Assembly (NCBI GenBank): GCA_963971165.1
Contig: OZ020195.1
Coordinates: 40,177,209 to 40,241,208 of the forward strand
Direction of reading: 5' to 3'
From: Philopedon plagiatum
Lineage: Eukaryota; Arthropoda; Insecta; Coleoptera; Curculionidae
Length of the DNA: 64,000 nucleotides
A program made the translations under genes and the position numbers. The notes below the pieces were generated by a model. It saw nothing but the letters and a program-made list of their open reading frames with translations, did no database searches and was not told where the DNA came from. Position 1 is the first letter of the stretch. Every line of letters starts with the position of its first letter. Of this stretch, positions 13,896 to 24,550 are shown in pieces.

Positions 13896-15355
13896 AACTG
13901 TCCAAATCAATACATTACGGAAATAGCAAATTATTCGTCGTCACGGCAGCGGAAAATCAAAATTATTTTCACATAAAAAAGTAGCTTACTTCCTTCCCTT
14001 TCGATTGCCACTTCAGTCGTTTCAATCAGATAAGCCGTGCGTGAGTTAGAAATTGTCAACTTTATCCTTAACCGTTGCTATAGAAACCATGGGAATCGAT
14101 TTTATAGATATATTTTTGAATGATTGACCGAATTCTTCCCAGATAACAAATTTCAACTATCCAACTCAATACTTTACGGAAATCGCAAATTATTCGTCGT
14201 CACGGCAACGGAAAATCAAAATTATTTTCACATAAAAAAGTAGCTTACTTCCTTCCCTTTCGATTGCCACTTCAGTCGTTTCAATCAGATAAGCCGTGCG
14301 TGAGTTAAAAATTGTCAAATGTATCCTTAATCGTTGCTATGCCAACCATGGGAATAGATTTTTACAGATATATTTTTGAATGAGAGCCCGAATTATTCCC
14401 AGACATCAAATTTCAACTATCCAACTCAATACATTACGGAAATCGCAAATTATTCGTCGTCACGGCAACGGAAAATCAAAATTATTTTCAAATAAAAAAG
14501 TAGCTTACTTCCTTCCCTTTCGATTGCCACTTCAGTCGCTTCAATCAGATAAGCCGGGCGTGAGTTAGAAATTGTTAACTTTATCCTTAATCGTTGCTAT
14601 GCCAACCATGGGAATCGATTTTTACAGATATATTTTTGATTGAGTGCCCGAATTCTTCCCAGACATCAAATTTCAACTATCCAACTCAATTCATTACGGA
14701 AATAGGCAATTATTCGTCGTCACGGCAACGGAAAATCAAAATTATTTTCACATAACAAAGTAGCTTACTCCCTTCCCTTTCGATTGCTACCTCACTCGTT
14801 TCAATCAGATAAGCCGTGCGTGAGTTAGAAATTGTCAACTATATCATTAATTGTTGCTATAGAAACCACGCGAATCAAAATTTACATATAATAATATAAT
14901 TTTAAATGATTGACCGAATTCTTCCCATATATCAAATTTCCAATCTCCAACTCAATAAATACCGGGAATAGCAAATTGTTCGTCGTCACGGCAACGAAAT
15001 GTCAAAATTATTTTCACATAAAAAAGTAGCTTACTTCCTTGCCAATCGATTGCCACCTCACTCGTTTCAATCAGAACAGCCGTGCGTGAGTTAGAAATTG
15101 GCAACTTTATCCTTAATCGTTGCTATAGAAACCATGCGAATCAAAATTTTACATATAGAATTTTGAAAAATTGACCGAATTCTTCCCATATATCAACTTT
15201 CAACTGTCCAACTCAAAAATTAACGAAAATAGCTAGTTGTTCGTCGTCATGCCAACGAAATGTCGAAATTATTTTGAAATAAGAAAATTGCTAACTTCCT
15301 TCCCTTTCGATTGCCACCTCACTCGATTTAATCGAATAAGCCGTTCTCAAATAAT
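13895..15355. repeat. Satellite B array 3
   Basis: Five to six 260 bp monomers. The CCGAATT marker is at 14129, 14389 and 14649, exactly 260 bp apart. Copies of the imperfect inverted repeat GTTGCTATAGAAAC lie at 14074 and near 14855 and 15119. Confidence 0.85.
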
Positions 15356-16985
15356 AACAAACCTAAGCAAATTTTTAATCAGACCCGTCATTGTGATTTA
15401 CCACATATACTACCTAATGGGATAAAACCATTCTATGATGCCTTGCAGCGTCACCTATATATTGTTAAAAATGGTACTGAATGCCCAATTTTTCAAGTTA
15501 TATGTTCCGGAATTCACACGGGAAGGTCAATAGAGGCGTTGCCCGGTACTTTCAAGCCCAAAACGGTCCAGAAACCCTAAAATTCTCGCAAGAAAAACTG
15601 GCATTTTGGCGACATTTAGACCCTTCATATTATAATACATTTCTCCCTATAAACTGATTTTTAAATCCATTTGCAGGGTCTCAGAAAGATAAAAAAATTG
15701 GTATTTAGTGCTTAAATCGTCCAATGAAATGCACCATAATTAAAAATATAAAGTCCATTCTGTCTTTTCCATGTATATTCCAAGACCAAATGGACCCGGG
15801 ATCTCTCCAAAATCACTAAAAATATTGACATTTTTGCATAATTCTGACAGGTCATATTTTTTAATTTCGACGTAAAGATAGGCTGCTTCAACTGATTTTC
15901 CAAGGCAGACTATTAATATATGCATTTTTTAAAATTTTTCCTGCACCGATGCTAAAAGAGCTTTTTATTTATAACTTTAACTCAAAAATATGCAATTTTA
16001 ATTAGTGTGGAGTATTCTCAGATGATGTAGGAAGAAAATAAACCAAAAAAGAGCTGTTAAATAAGAGAAATAATACATAATAATGCCTTTTAAAGATGAA
16101 TTTTGATGGAAAAAAACAGAAAAAATGAGTTTTTACCCCCTAAATCCGGCCCTAGATCACCCATTCGGGATTCGTTTTAAAGCCTGATTATATCCCCAAC
16201 GGATAGCGTTGAAAAAGTTAGAAGAAATTAGATAGGAAAAGATACAGAGTGATTCGAATGTAGAGATGTCATGAAAAAAAATCGTAAAAAATCTAAAGTT
16301 AATTATCCATTGCTCCTTTCCTATTAAGAATGAAGGAACAAAAAAATACGTTTGTAACGTAGTTCGGCGAGGTCTTTCCGATAAGGTACATGGGATTTCG
16401 ATTAGAATCCATTTTGACCCCCAAAAAAATTGACAACCGTCAAAAATTTGCATGAAAAATCGTAATTTCCACTTTTTCCCAAATTTTTCCAATTTCCAGT
16501 CGTTTTAGGTATAGGTACATGTATTGCAAAAAGAAAGTATTTGAGATTCTTTAGTTTTAAGTTCAAATACGTTTTTCTGTCCGAGGTTCCGGCGACCGAG
16601 TTATTTGGTGCCAAAGAGGGGTCTGCAAACGGCATTTTTCGACATAAAAAAATTCAAAAGAATTACTTCCCATTTTCCGAATATCGCCAGTTTCAATAAG
16701 GTTCTGAAGCTCCCGGTTCTCTACAACCTCTGAAAATTTAAATCGATTTAATTAAGTTTTGCGACCTGTAATCGATCCCATAGGAATTCTCGGAAATTTC
16801 GACTTTGACGTTTAATGACTCCGAAACGGTACGCCCTGTATAACTGAATTTTTTACCGAAGCTAGACGCACTATCCCTCTATTAACCCAGAAAATTTGAA
16901 CGTTCCACCTTTAATCGTCTCGGAGAAAAAATTTGAGATTGCCGAAAAAAACGATTTGTCAACCGGCAAACATTTTCCTAAGTGA
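15355..16985. repeat. Composite unit 5: 200-bp-scale repeats plus core
   Basis: Same order as unit 4, with the core landmark near 16232. A minus-strand open frame at 16157-16492 has no recognisable domain and reads through core sequence, so I do not call a gene. Confidence 0.7.
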
Positions 16986-16993
16986 CGGGGGGT

Positions 16994-17022
16994 ATAGAGA
17001 CCGACCTGAAAGGCGGTCTCTA
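16994..17022. repeat. Array hairpin 5
   Basis: Stem TAGAGACCG/CGGTCTCTA. Relative to hairpin 3 a T-A pair has become G-C with both partners changed. Confidence 0.8.
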
Positions 17023-17229
17023 ACTAGTACGGATAGACCGCCTAATCGCCCCCGAGGGGGCTCTATAAGGTCGGTAATATCATCATTGTCACGCCCTGAA
17101 AATTTCGCGTTGCTAGAGCATGTATTAAGGAAGATATCACACTCCTTCGGACTGATGATGCAGAATAGACCGCCCTTCGTAACCGTGTCGCTACGCACAT
17201 ACAAACACCACACGTAAAAACTATTGTTG

Positions 17230-18860
17230 CCAACAAAAAACTTTTCGGACACTCTGTATACATACATACAAACATAAACTCATATTAATACAAATGTATT
17301 CGATTTGCGTGAAATCCGACCTAATAAAGTTTATCTAAGCAATAATAGGAGTACTTGCCCATACCAAGACTTTTTGAACACCCTGTATACATTCACACTA
17401 ACACCCACACGTTTAAATAGGAATATAGTGGATTTATTTAAAATCCGGATTAAGTAGGTTTATCTCGGTACTAGTACAAGGAGTTGCCCATACCAAGACT
17501 TTTCGGACACCCTGTATACACACATACAAACATAAACACATATTAATACAAATATATTCGATTGGCGTGAAATCCGACCTAATAAAGTTCATCTAAGTAA
17601 TAATAGGAGTATTTGCCCATACCAAGACTTTTTGGACACCCTGTATACATTCAAACTAACACCCAAACGTTTAAATAGGAATATAGTCGATTTACTTAAA
17701 ATCTGAATTAAGTAGGTTTATCTCGGTACTAGTAGAAGTATTTGCCCATACCAAGACTTTTCGGATACCCTGTATACATACATACAAACATAAACACATA
17801 TTAATACAAATATATTCGATTTGTTTGAAATTCGACCTAATAAAGTTTATCTAAATAATAATAGGAGTATTTGCCCATACAAGACTTTTTGGACACCCTG
17901 TATACATTCAAACTAACACCCACACGTTTAAATAGGAATATAGGCGATTTACTTAAAATCCGAATTAATTAGGTTGATCTCGGCTGTAGTAGAAGTATTT
18001 GCCCATACCAAGAATTTTCGGACACCCTGTATACGTATATACAACACATATAAAACACATATAATCGATTTGCATGAAATCCGGTTTAATTACATTTATC
18101 CAGGTACTACTAGGAGTATTTGCTCAAACCAACACTTGTTGGACAGCCTGTATACAGACATATATTTCCGTACACATAGAAATGCAAATATATACGATTT
18201 GCTTTAAATCCGACAATTAAGTTTATAGTTGTACAAATAGCAAAGGAATTTGTCCATACAAATACTTTTCGGACATCCTGTACTGTACATACATACAAAC
18301 ACAACAAACACGACACAGTAATTTAAATATTTTATATTTTTATATTTTTGCGATTGAAAACCGGCTCAATTACGTTTATGTTTATATTCGTACTAATTGC
18401 AAAGATGTTTGCGCATACAAAGACATTTTGGACATTCTGTATACATACCAACATATAAACAGCCACACAAAGGAATAAAAAATTTACGTTTTCCTTGAAA
18501 TAAGACTCATTTAAGTTTTTATTCGTTCTAATGACAATGATATTTGCGCATACAAAGACTTTTTGGACATTCTGTATACATACAAACATAAACAACCACA
18601 CAAAGGAATAAAAAATTTACAATTTCCTTGAAATAAGGCTCAATTATTCTTCTCTTCTTGCTAATGACAAAGATATTTGCGCATACAAATACTTTTCGGA
18701 CACCCTGTAGACATATGTACAACCATTCACATGCCCGAAAGGTATAAAATGTGTTTTCGAATCGTTCTGGTTACTTTAAAACGACCCGAATCAAGTCATT
18801 TCCCTAAAATTAAATTAAAATGATTCAATAATAATTAATATATTGTCCCAAAGGTATACA
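17230..18860. repeat. Minisatellite A cluster 4 and linker
   Basis: About eleven A monomers, followed by the linker with ATAATTAATATATTGTCCCA and the TATACACGCTCATG landmark where the LTR element has inserted. The distal part is very like 28800-29730 and 36600-37610, which indicates higher-order duplication. Confidence 0.8.
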
Positions 18861-18864
18861 CGCT

Positions 18865-18868
18865 CATG
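18865..18868. repeat. Target-site duplication CATG, left copy
   Basis: CATG lies directly before the left LTR and again directly after the right LTR (26537-26540). The uninterrupted repeat elsewhere (for example near 29723) reads CGCTCATGGTTAGAAAATA, so the four bases were duplicated on insertion. Alternating pyrimidine-purine 4 bp targets are usual for errantiviruses. Confidence 0.85.
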
Positions 18869-19095
18869 AGTTAACTTATGGAAACCAGGAAATCTGTTTT
18901 TAAAAAACGTTTTTATTTATTTCGTTTACAAAATACGTAAATTAGTGCTTTACAGCTTATGTCTATTCTTTACGAATGCTAAACTCTGACTGAACTGTAA
19001 AACACTATCACAACAATAAAAGTATAAATTATGCTGTCGTTGCAATTTAATAATGTCTATATAGCAAGTATGGTGGTTGTTGTGGCGACATAACT
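18869..19095 (-). repeat. 3' LTR of the errantivirus-like element
   Basis: 227 bp, bounded by AGTTAAC and CATAACT on the plus strand. Only the twelfth base differs from the other LTR (G here, C there). It contains TATATAG and, on the minus strand, AATAAA, suitable for a promoter and a polyadenylation signal. Confidence 0.92.
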
Positions 19096-19107
19096 CCTCC
19101 CCTCGGA
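19096..19107 (-). promoter_or_regulatory. Polypurine tract
   Basis: Read on the minus strand this is CCGAGGGGAGG, a purine run touching the inner edge of the 3' LTR. That is the expected site for plus-strand DNA priming. Confidence 0.7.
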
Positions 19108-19122
19108 GATTCAACTTCACGG

Positions 19123-19356
19123 TTATCGGGGTAGTTGAACATCTTGAAGTTCCAATGTTTCTTCTTTTCTTCTTTTTTCTGTCTTCTTTTTGTGCTTTAA
19201 AAACCATTTCTTCTTATAGCAGTAGTATATAGCACAAAGGGTTAAAATTGCGTAAACCATAATAGTCCAGATATGTACTTGGGTATTCTGATAAATTGCT
19301 GAAGAATAATTGGGGTTGATTGTCTTGAATTTCGTTTTCAAGTTCATAAAGTCCAT
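19123..19356 (-). pseudogene. env C-terminal segment (membrane anchor) in a shifted frame
   Basis: This minus-strand frame overlaps the end of the main env frame and encodes a hydrophobic helix (WTIMVYAILTLCAIYY) followed by a strongly basic tail (KKKWFLKHKKK). That is what the membrane anchor and cytoplasmic tail of an envelope protein look like. The main env frame ends without such a segment, so I infer that a frame break separates the two. Whether it is a true mutation or a sequence error cannot be told from the window. Confidence 0.7.
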
Positions 19357-20770
19357 CTAGTTTGATTTCTTGTAGATGAAGGCTAAGATTAAGGGTCGGC
19401 ATTAAGTCGATTTTGTTATCAAAATCAGGAAACAATATTGGTTGACTGCTTCTTAATATTGGCTTTTGATTGTTAATTATTGATTGCTGGTTCACATTGA
19501 CTAGGCAACCATTGGGTATTTCAATTAAGAATGTACCAAACAATTTTTGGCTTTCTTCTTGCTGATTGCACTTAAGTTTGACAATTTCTTGGTTCGGCAG
19601 TATAAAAATCCATTTATCAGCTACATCTAACTGATTGATGATTGGTTGTGTAATTTTGGCTTCGATTTGTCGACAAGTGGAGGTGGCTCGACTGGAGTCC
19701 AAAAGTTCAACTGTGCAAGGGTTGTTTTTTGAAATTTCTTCTAAGTCCATTCTATCGCAGATGAATAACTGGGACTTGATCTCTTGACATTCTTGACCTC
19801 GATATGCGTAGTGTAATTCATTTTTTACCAAAAATTTATTTCGCGGTATAATAAATTTAAACAGACTCTTTCTCAGTACAGGGACGGAATAGAGGTGAAG
19901 ATAATTAAATGTTTCAGGGTAGGTTATAGGAATACGTAAAAGGTACGTGATTTTATTGTTTAAAATAAAACAATCTATTTTTATCAACTTTTCAAAAATT
20001 AAGGTATTTTCTAAAGTTATTTCCAAAGGCATTTGATTTTTACCAATTTGCTTTTGGATTTTTAATAGTTCGAAATAAAGATTTTCAGTTCTTATAATGC
20101 TAGGATGCATTATTTTTAGCTTAGAAAAAGCAATAGAATTTTCTATATCTTGCAGAGTAGAATCGATAATTTCATATATATTGATTATCTGATTTAAAAC
20201 ATCTTTAATAAAATTTGAATTTTCTCTATAAGTAGTTTTTTGTACTATAAACCCTATTTGATTTAATTTGGATTCCAACAATTTTTCATTATAACTTATT
20301 TCTCTTATAGTAGTATTAAATTTCTTTATAACACTTAATGATATAGAGTTTTCTTTCAAAATATTGGTAGCTAATTTATTTTGATTAATTTGGAGTTCGG
20401 TAATAAGTTTTTCATATCTTTCTCCGTCAGATGCATCTAAATTACCAGTAACGGCTTTGAATACTGATCCTAATGCATTTATTACGCCTCTTTTTGATCT
20501 GTTTGGATGCGGAATTATTTCTTTTATTTTTGTTTCAACCCTATCTTGTATTAATGTTAAGATTTTAAAATAATTCGAAGCTTCAAAAGAATATTCTAAA
20601 TGGGAATTAACTGTCTCTGATATATTTTTTGATTTAATAAGCAATTTATTAATTTCTGTAATTATTAGACTAATGTCGTAATAATGTATTAACGTATAAG
20701 TAAATTCTTGGACTTTAGCACTACCTAATTTAAATGGAATTAATCCGGGGTTGTCGTTTATGTTTCTCAC
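19214..20770 (-). CDS. env: Envelope (fusion) protein of the errantivirus-like element, frame broken near the C terminus
   Basis: About 518 residues from the first listed start (GTG); the frame is open further upstream to about 20810, where CTCGTTTCAG makes a good 3' splice site. Residues 91-94 are RSKR, a furin-type cleavage site. They are followed by GVINALG and then LDASDGERY at 111-119, the hallmark of the insect errantivirus and baculovirus F-like fusion protein family. The role in that family is membrane fusion of the particle at the cell surface. The frame stops before a membrane anchor; the anchor lies in another frame at 19123-19356. A 5' splice donor candidate is at 25992-25997. With the frame break this copy probably makes no full-length envelope protein. 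Confidence 0.88.
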   Translation of the reverse strand: MRNINDNPGLIPFKLGSAKVQEFTYTLIHYYDISLIITEINKLLIKSKNISETVNSHLEYSFEASNYFKILTLIQDRVETKIKEIIPHPNRSKRGVINALGSVFKAVTGNLDASDGERYEKLITELQINQNKLATNILKENSISLSVIKKFNTTIREISYNEKLLESKLNQIGFIVQKTTYRENSNFIKDVLNQIINIYEIIDSTLQDIENSIAFSKLKIMHPSIIRTENLYFELLKIQKQIGKNQMPLEITLENTLIFEKLIKIDCFILNNKITYLLRIPITYPETFNYLHLYSVPVLRKSLFKFIIPRNKFLVKNELHYAYRGQECQEIKSQLFICDRMDLEEISKNNPCTVELLDSSRATSTCRQIEAKITQPIINQLDVADKWIFILPNQEIVKLKCNQQEESQKLFGTFLIEIPNGCLVNVNQQSIINNQKPILRSSQPILFPDFDNKIDLMPTLNLSLHLQEIKLDGLYELENEIQDNQPQLFFSNLSEYPSTYLDYYGLRNFNPLCYILLL

Positions 20771-20810
20771 GGTAATTTTTTCGTCATATCCGAATGTTAT
20801 TTGAAGAATT

Positions 20811-20831
20811 CTGAAACGAGAGAATAAAAAT
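20811..20831 (-). promoter_or_regulatory. 3' splice acceptor for the env mRNA
   Basis: On the minus strand a pyrimidine-rich run ends in CTCGTTTCAG, immediately upstream of the open env frame. Errantivirus env is made from a spliced subgenomic RNA, which fits this position. Confidence 0.65.
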
Positions 20832-20832
20832 A

Positions 20833-22149
20833 CTAGTTAGAATTATTAAAACTGTACTTCTTTCTCAGGGGACGTTTTATATTACTAAGGTGTACCTTTT
20901 CATGAGAGTTTGTTTTTGCAGTTTTGCGCTTTGTATTCACAGAAATTAACTTTGTTGGTTTGCAGAATTTGTCAGCATTTTTCTGTCTTATATGTTTTTT
21001 CACATAGACATCTTTTTCGGGAGTAAAAATTTCGGGTGTTTCCCTATTTTCGTTAATTTTGCCAATAACTTTTTCTTTGCCTGATATTAATTTTTCGTTT
21101 ATTTGAGAATACAATACTTTTGTTTTTTCTTTATGGTCATTAACATAGTCGCTAAGTAATAATTGTTCAAGATTTATATCAAAAGGATTGTCGTCTGTAA
21201 TATGTCCATTTATGACATCTATAGGTTTAAGTTTTGTTGAAGTATGTATTGAGTTATTGTATGCTAATATTGCGTAGATCATTTTCTGCGTAATAGGCGT
21301 TTTATTAAAATTTTGATTATTTAATAAGCGTATATGTTCTGAAAGTGTCGAATGTAGTCTTTCAATAAGTCCATTAGACTGTGGGTGATTAGGAGAGCAA
21401 AAATGTATTTTTACTTTATGTAATTGTAAAAGTTCTGTGACTATCGAATTTTTAAATTCGGTTCCGTTGTCAACTATTATTTGTTTTGGTATTTTATGAT
21501 GTGAAAAATAAAATAAAAGGTTATCTACAATTTCTGTAGCATTTAAAGATTTTAATGGGTACGCTTGTGCGTATTTAGAAAAACTATCAATTATTGTTAA
21601 AAATTTTGTTTGTTCTAAGGTGTAGGTATCTAAATGAATAATTTCGAAGGGTCTTGTTGCCGTAGGTGTAATATTCATTTGCATTTTAACAGGATTGCGG
21701 TCATATTTGCTGATTTGACAAATTTCACAATCGTTAATGTAAGTTTGAATAGAACTTTTTAAATTCGGCCAATAATATTTATTTTTAATTTTCTGTTCGC
21801 TTTCGTCTATGCCTCTATGGTTAGATTTACCTTCGTGATAATTTTGAATGATTTCTGATATGTCTTGTTTATCCGTGACGTCAATTAGCTTAGTTAGACA
21901 GCGCTTGAATTTTATAGACGGCCACTTAAAAGTTTTTCTGATTACTTCGCAGAATGGTTCGTATGTATTTGGATTTTCAAAGTATAATTGATATTGTTTG
22001 TCAGGGATAATATTTTCTTTAGTAAAATTAATAATATCTTGTTCAAAATTATTTTTAGAGATTTGACCAATAGTTCTGCGTTTCTTTTCGAATAAAATTG
22101 TCGTTTTAGGTTTTGCCGGAGAATGTAATAATAATTTGATTAGCTCCAT
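20833..22149 (-). CDS. Integrase part of pol
   Basis: 438 residues. An N-terminal zinc-binding HHCC set is seen (H105, H111, C141, C144). The catalytic core has D174 (HLDTY), D227 (VDNGTEF) and E263 (GLIERLH), 35 residues between the last two, a normal DD35E integrase. A basic C-terminal region follows. It would insert the element's DNA into the chromosome. It lies in a different frame from the upstream RT frame, with 44 bp of overlap. In gypsy elements integrase is fused to RT-RNase H, so I read this as a frame break in pol rather than a separate gene. An ATG does begin the frame at 22149. Confidence 0.9.
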   Translation of the reverse strand: MELIKLLLHSPAKPKTTILFEKKRRTIGQISKNNFEQDIINFTKENIIPDKQYQLYFENPNTYEPFCEVIRKTFKWPSIKFKRCLTKLIDVTDKQDISEIIQNYHEGKSNHRGIDESEQKIKNKYYWPNLKSSIQTYINDCEICQISKYDRNPVKMQMNITPTATRPFEIIHLDTYTLEQTKFLTIIDSFSKYAQAYPLKSLNATEIVDNLLFYFSHHKIPKQIIVDNGTEFKNSIVTELLQLHKVKIHFCSPNHPQSNGLIERLHSTLSEHIRLLNNQNFNKTPITQKMIYAILAYNNSIHTSTKLKPIDVINGHITDDNPFDINLEQLLLSDYVNDHKEKTKVLYSQINEKLISGKEKVIGKINENRETPEIFTPEKDVYVKKHIRQKNADKFCKPTKLISVNTKRKTAKTNSHEKVHLSNIKRPLRKKYSFNNSN

Positions 22150-24550
22150 AATTTACTGGTGTTTCAGCGATAGGAATGCCTACAATGGGGTTTTCTGTGT
22201 CGTTTGAATGTATCGTGACGTCATCGTCAGCTGGTTCGTTAGTGATATCTACGGGTTCATTGTCAGGTTGTACTAAGGTTGATATTTGATCTAGGTTGTC
22301 GTTATCATTTTGCATGTTTATATCGTTATTATGAGTACTAGTTTGTGGATCTTGCCAAGAGTACTGTGTTACGTCGTTCGTATATTGTCCTAGGTCAAAG
22401 GTGTTTTCTGTTTCTTTAGTATGGAGTTCAATTCGCGATAGCGCATCGGCATTTGTGTTTAATTTACCTTTTTTATAAATTATCTTGTAATCAAATTCCT
22501 CTAATTTGATCCTCCACCTAACTAATTTAGAAGCAGGGTCTTTTAGCGAGAATAGCCATTGTAACGGCTTATGATCAGTGACTATATTGAATTTTCTTCC
22601 GTATAAATATGGACGAAAATATTTCGTAGCCCAAACTAAACAAAGACATTCTTTCTCGATTGTCGAGTAGTTTCGTTCCGAATCGTTTAAAGTGCGTGAC
22701 GCGTAAGCAATGGGTAAATCTTTACCTATTGGTCCTTGACTAAGAACGCATCCCAAGGAAACGTTACTTGCATCACAAGTCAAATTAAATGGTTTGCTAA
22801 AATCTGGGTATTGTAATATTGGTTCATTCATTAATAAGTTTTTACATTTTTCAAAACAAGTAGTAAATTCTTCGTTATGTACTATTTTAGCACCTTTCTT
22901 TAGACATTGCGTTAATGGCTTGGTGATTTTCGCGAAGTTATTAATAAATCGTCGGTAGTAACCGAGAAGACCTAAAAATCCTTTAATTTGTTTTGTTGTG
23001 GTAGGTAATGGAAAATTTTTAACGGCGGCGATTTTATCCGGATTAGGTTTCACTCCTTCGGGTGTTACGATATGACCTAAGTATGCTACTTCTTTTCTTA
23101 AAAATTCCGATTTATCCAATTGAATTTTGAAATTTGATTCTCTTAGTCGTTTGAAAACTTCGGTTAACTTAACAATATGTTCTTGAAGAGAACTAGAAAA
23201 GATAATTATATCATCGAGATATACAGCGCACATTTCGTTATTAATTCCACGTAGTATGTTGTCCATGACACGTTGGAATGTCGCGGGGGCGTTTTTAAGC
23301 CCAAATGGCATACGCAAAAATTCGTAATGTCCATTCTCGGTACTGAAAGCAGTTTTAGGAATATCATCTTGGTTCATCTCAATTTGATGAAATCCGCTGG
23401 CTAAATCAAGTGTGGTAAAATATTGACTCTTACCTAATTTATCGAGAAGGTCTGTAATATTCGGTAACGGGTATTTATCGTCTAAACTTTTTTCATTTAT
23501 CTTACGAAACTCTATAACTACTCTCCACTTCTGCTTGCCAGAAGCGTCTAGTTTTTTGGGTACTACCCAAATTGGGGATGGCCAGGGCGAATTACTAGGT
23601 CGAATAATATTTTGATTGAGCATTTTGTTAATTTGGCTCTCGACTTCTTTTTTGTGAATAAAAGGATAACGGTAGCTTTTCGTATAAACAGGGATTTCGT
23701 CAGTGGTTCTGATATGGTGTTTTATTTTGTGTGTAAAAGTCAGGGGTGTTCCTTCTTGGTAAAATATATCTGAAAATTTGTTACATAATTTTAATATAGC
23801 ATTTTTTTCTTCGACATTTAAGTGGTCTGTACGTATCTGTGAAAGGTCCAATTTATTTTTAGTGGTATCGTCAAAATTGTTAAGGTCAATGTTCTCTAAA
23901 TCTTTTTTGCAAAATTTTTCGACTTCTAGAGGTTCAGAAAAATCTAACGTTATAGGCTCGCAAGTATTATTTAAAATAGGTGTTAAAGCCTTTCCATTTC
24001 GTGCTATTGTTAAACATTCAGGAATTTCACAATTGTGAAATTTTTGATGAGGAATGATTATTTCGCCATTTTTTATAGAAGTTTTAACTTTTATAATTTG
24101 TTGGCATCTAGGGGAAATAGTAATGCAATTTAATTCAGTTTGCGTTTTATGAAAAGACAATTTTATTTTAGCATACGGGGTGATTAAAAATCCTTTGTCA
24201 AAATTTAGATTTGCTTGCAATATTTTTAAATTATCAAGACCTATTAGTCCATCAAATACGTTATGAAATTTGAATAAGAAAAATTTAAGATTTGTTTTTT
24301 CTGGTAAATTAAATATTTTAGATGCGGGGATCATTGCACTATATTGATGTGATGATTGTTGGAAAACAGTTGATACAATAAATGGATCATTTTTTATACA
24401 GTTTGGGAAGTATTTAAAAGCTAAATTTGGATTTATAAATGATTTTGTCGATCCTGAATCAATTAAAAATTTTAAATTATATTCAGGGAATATTATATAA
24501 GATAGTTCACTAGTATTGGTCGTATTAAGGGATATTATTTGATTTGTCAA
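22106..24550 (-). CDS. pol: Protease, reverse transcriptase and RNase H (pol)
   Basis: 814 residues from a TTG; true expression is by frameshift from gag, so the start is nominal. Domains in order: aspartic protease with DSGST at 31-35; reverse transcriptase with LDLASGFHQIEM and the active site YLDD at 444-447; RNase H with TCDAS near 591, a glutamate in TIEKECL, and TDHKPL near 658. A hydrophilic tail of about 100 residues precedes the frame end. These enzymes process the polyprotein and copy RNA into DNA. The frame is -1 relative to gag. The catalytic motifs look intact. Confidence 0.93.
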   Translation of the reverse strand: MTNQIISLNTTNTSELSYIIFPEYNLKFLIDSGSTKSFINPNLAFKYFPNCIKNDPFIVSTVFQQSSHQYSAMIPASKIFNLPEKTNLKFFLFKFHNVFDGLIGLDNLKILQANLNFDKGFLITPYAKIKLSFHKTQTELNCITISPRCQQIIKVKTSIKNGEIIIPHQKFHNCEIPECLTIARNGKALTPILNNTCEPITLDFSEPLEVEKFCKKDLENIDLNNFDDTTKNKLDLSQIRTDHLNVEEKNAILKLCNKFSDIFYQEGTPLTFTHKIKHHIRTTDEIPVYTKSYRYPFIHKKEVESQINKMLNQNIIRPSNSPWPSPIWVVPKKLDASGKQKWRVVIEFRKINEKSLDDKYPLPNITDLLDKLGKSQYFTTLDLASGFHQIEMNQDDIPKTAFSTENGHYEFLRMPFGLKNAPATFQRVMDNILRGINNEMCAVYLDDIIIFSSSLQEHIVKLTEVFKRLRESNFKIQLDKSEFLRKEVAYLGHIVTPEGVKPNPDKIAAVKNFPLPTTTKQIKGFLGLLGYYRRFINNFAKITKPLTQCLKKGAKIVHNEEFTTCFEKCKNLLMNEPILQYPDFSKPFNLTCDASNVSLGCVLSQGPIGKDLPIAYASRTLNDSERNYSTIEKECLCLVWATKYFRPYLYGRKFNIVTDHKPLQWLFSLKDPASKLVRWRIKLEEFDYKIIYKKGKLNTNADALSRIELHTKETENTFDLGQYTNDVTQYSWQDPQTSTHNNDINMQNDNDNLDQISTLVQPDNEPVDITNEPADDDVTIHSNDTENPIVGIPIAETPVNYGANQIIITFSGKT

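Noticed and set aside
13895..15355. Regularly spaced repeats resembling a CRISPR array
   Set aside because: The whole 260 bp monomer is repeated with no unique spacers, and the context is a eukaryotic satellite.
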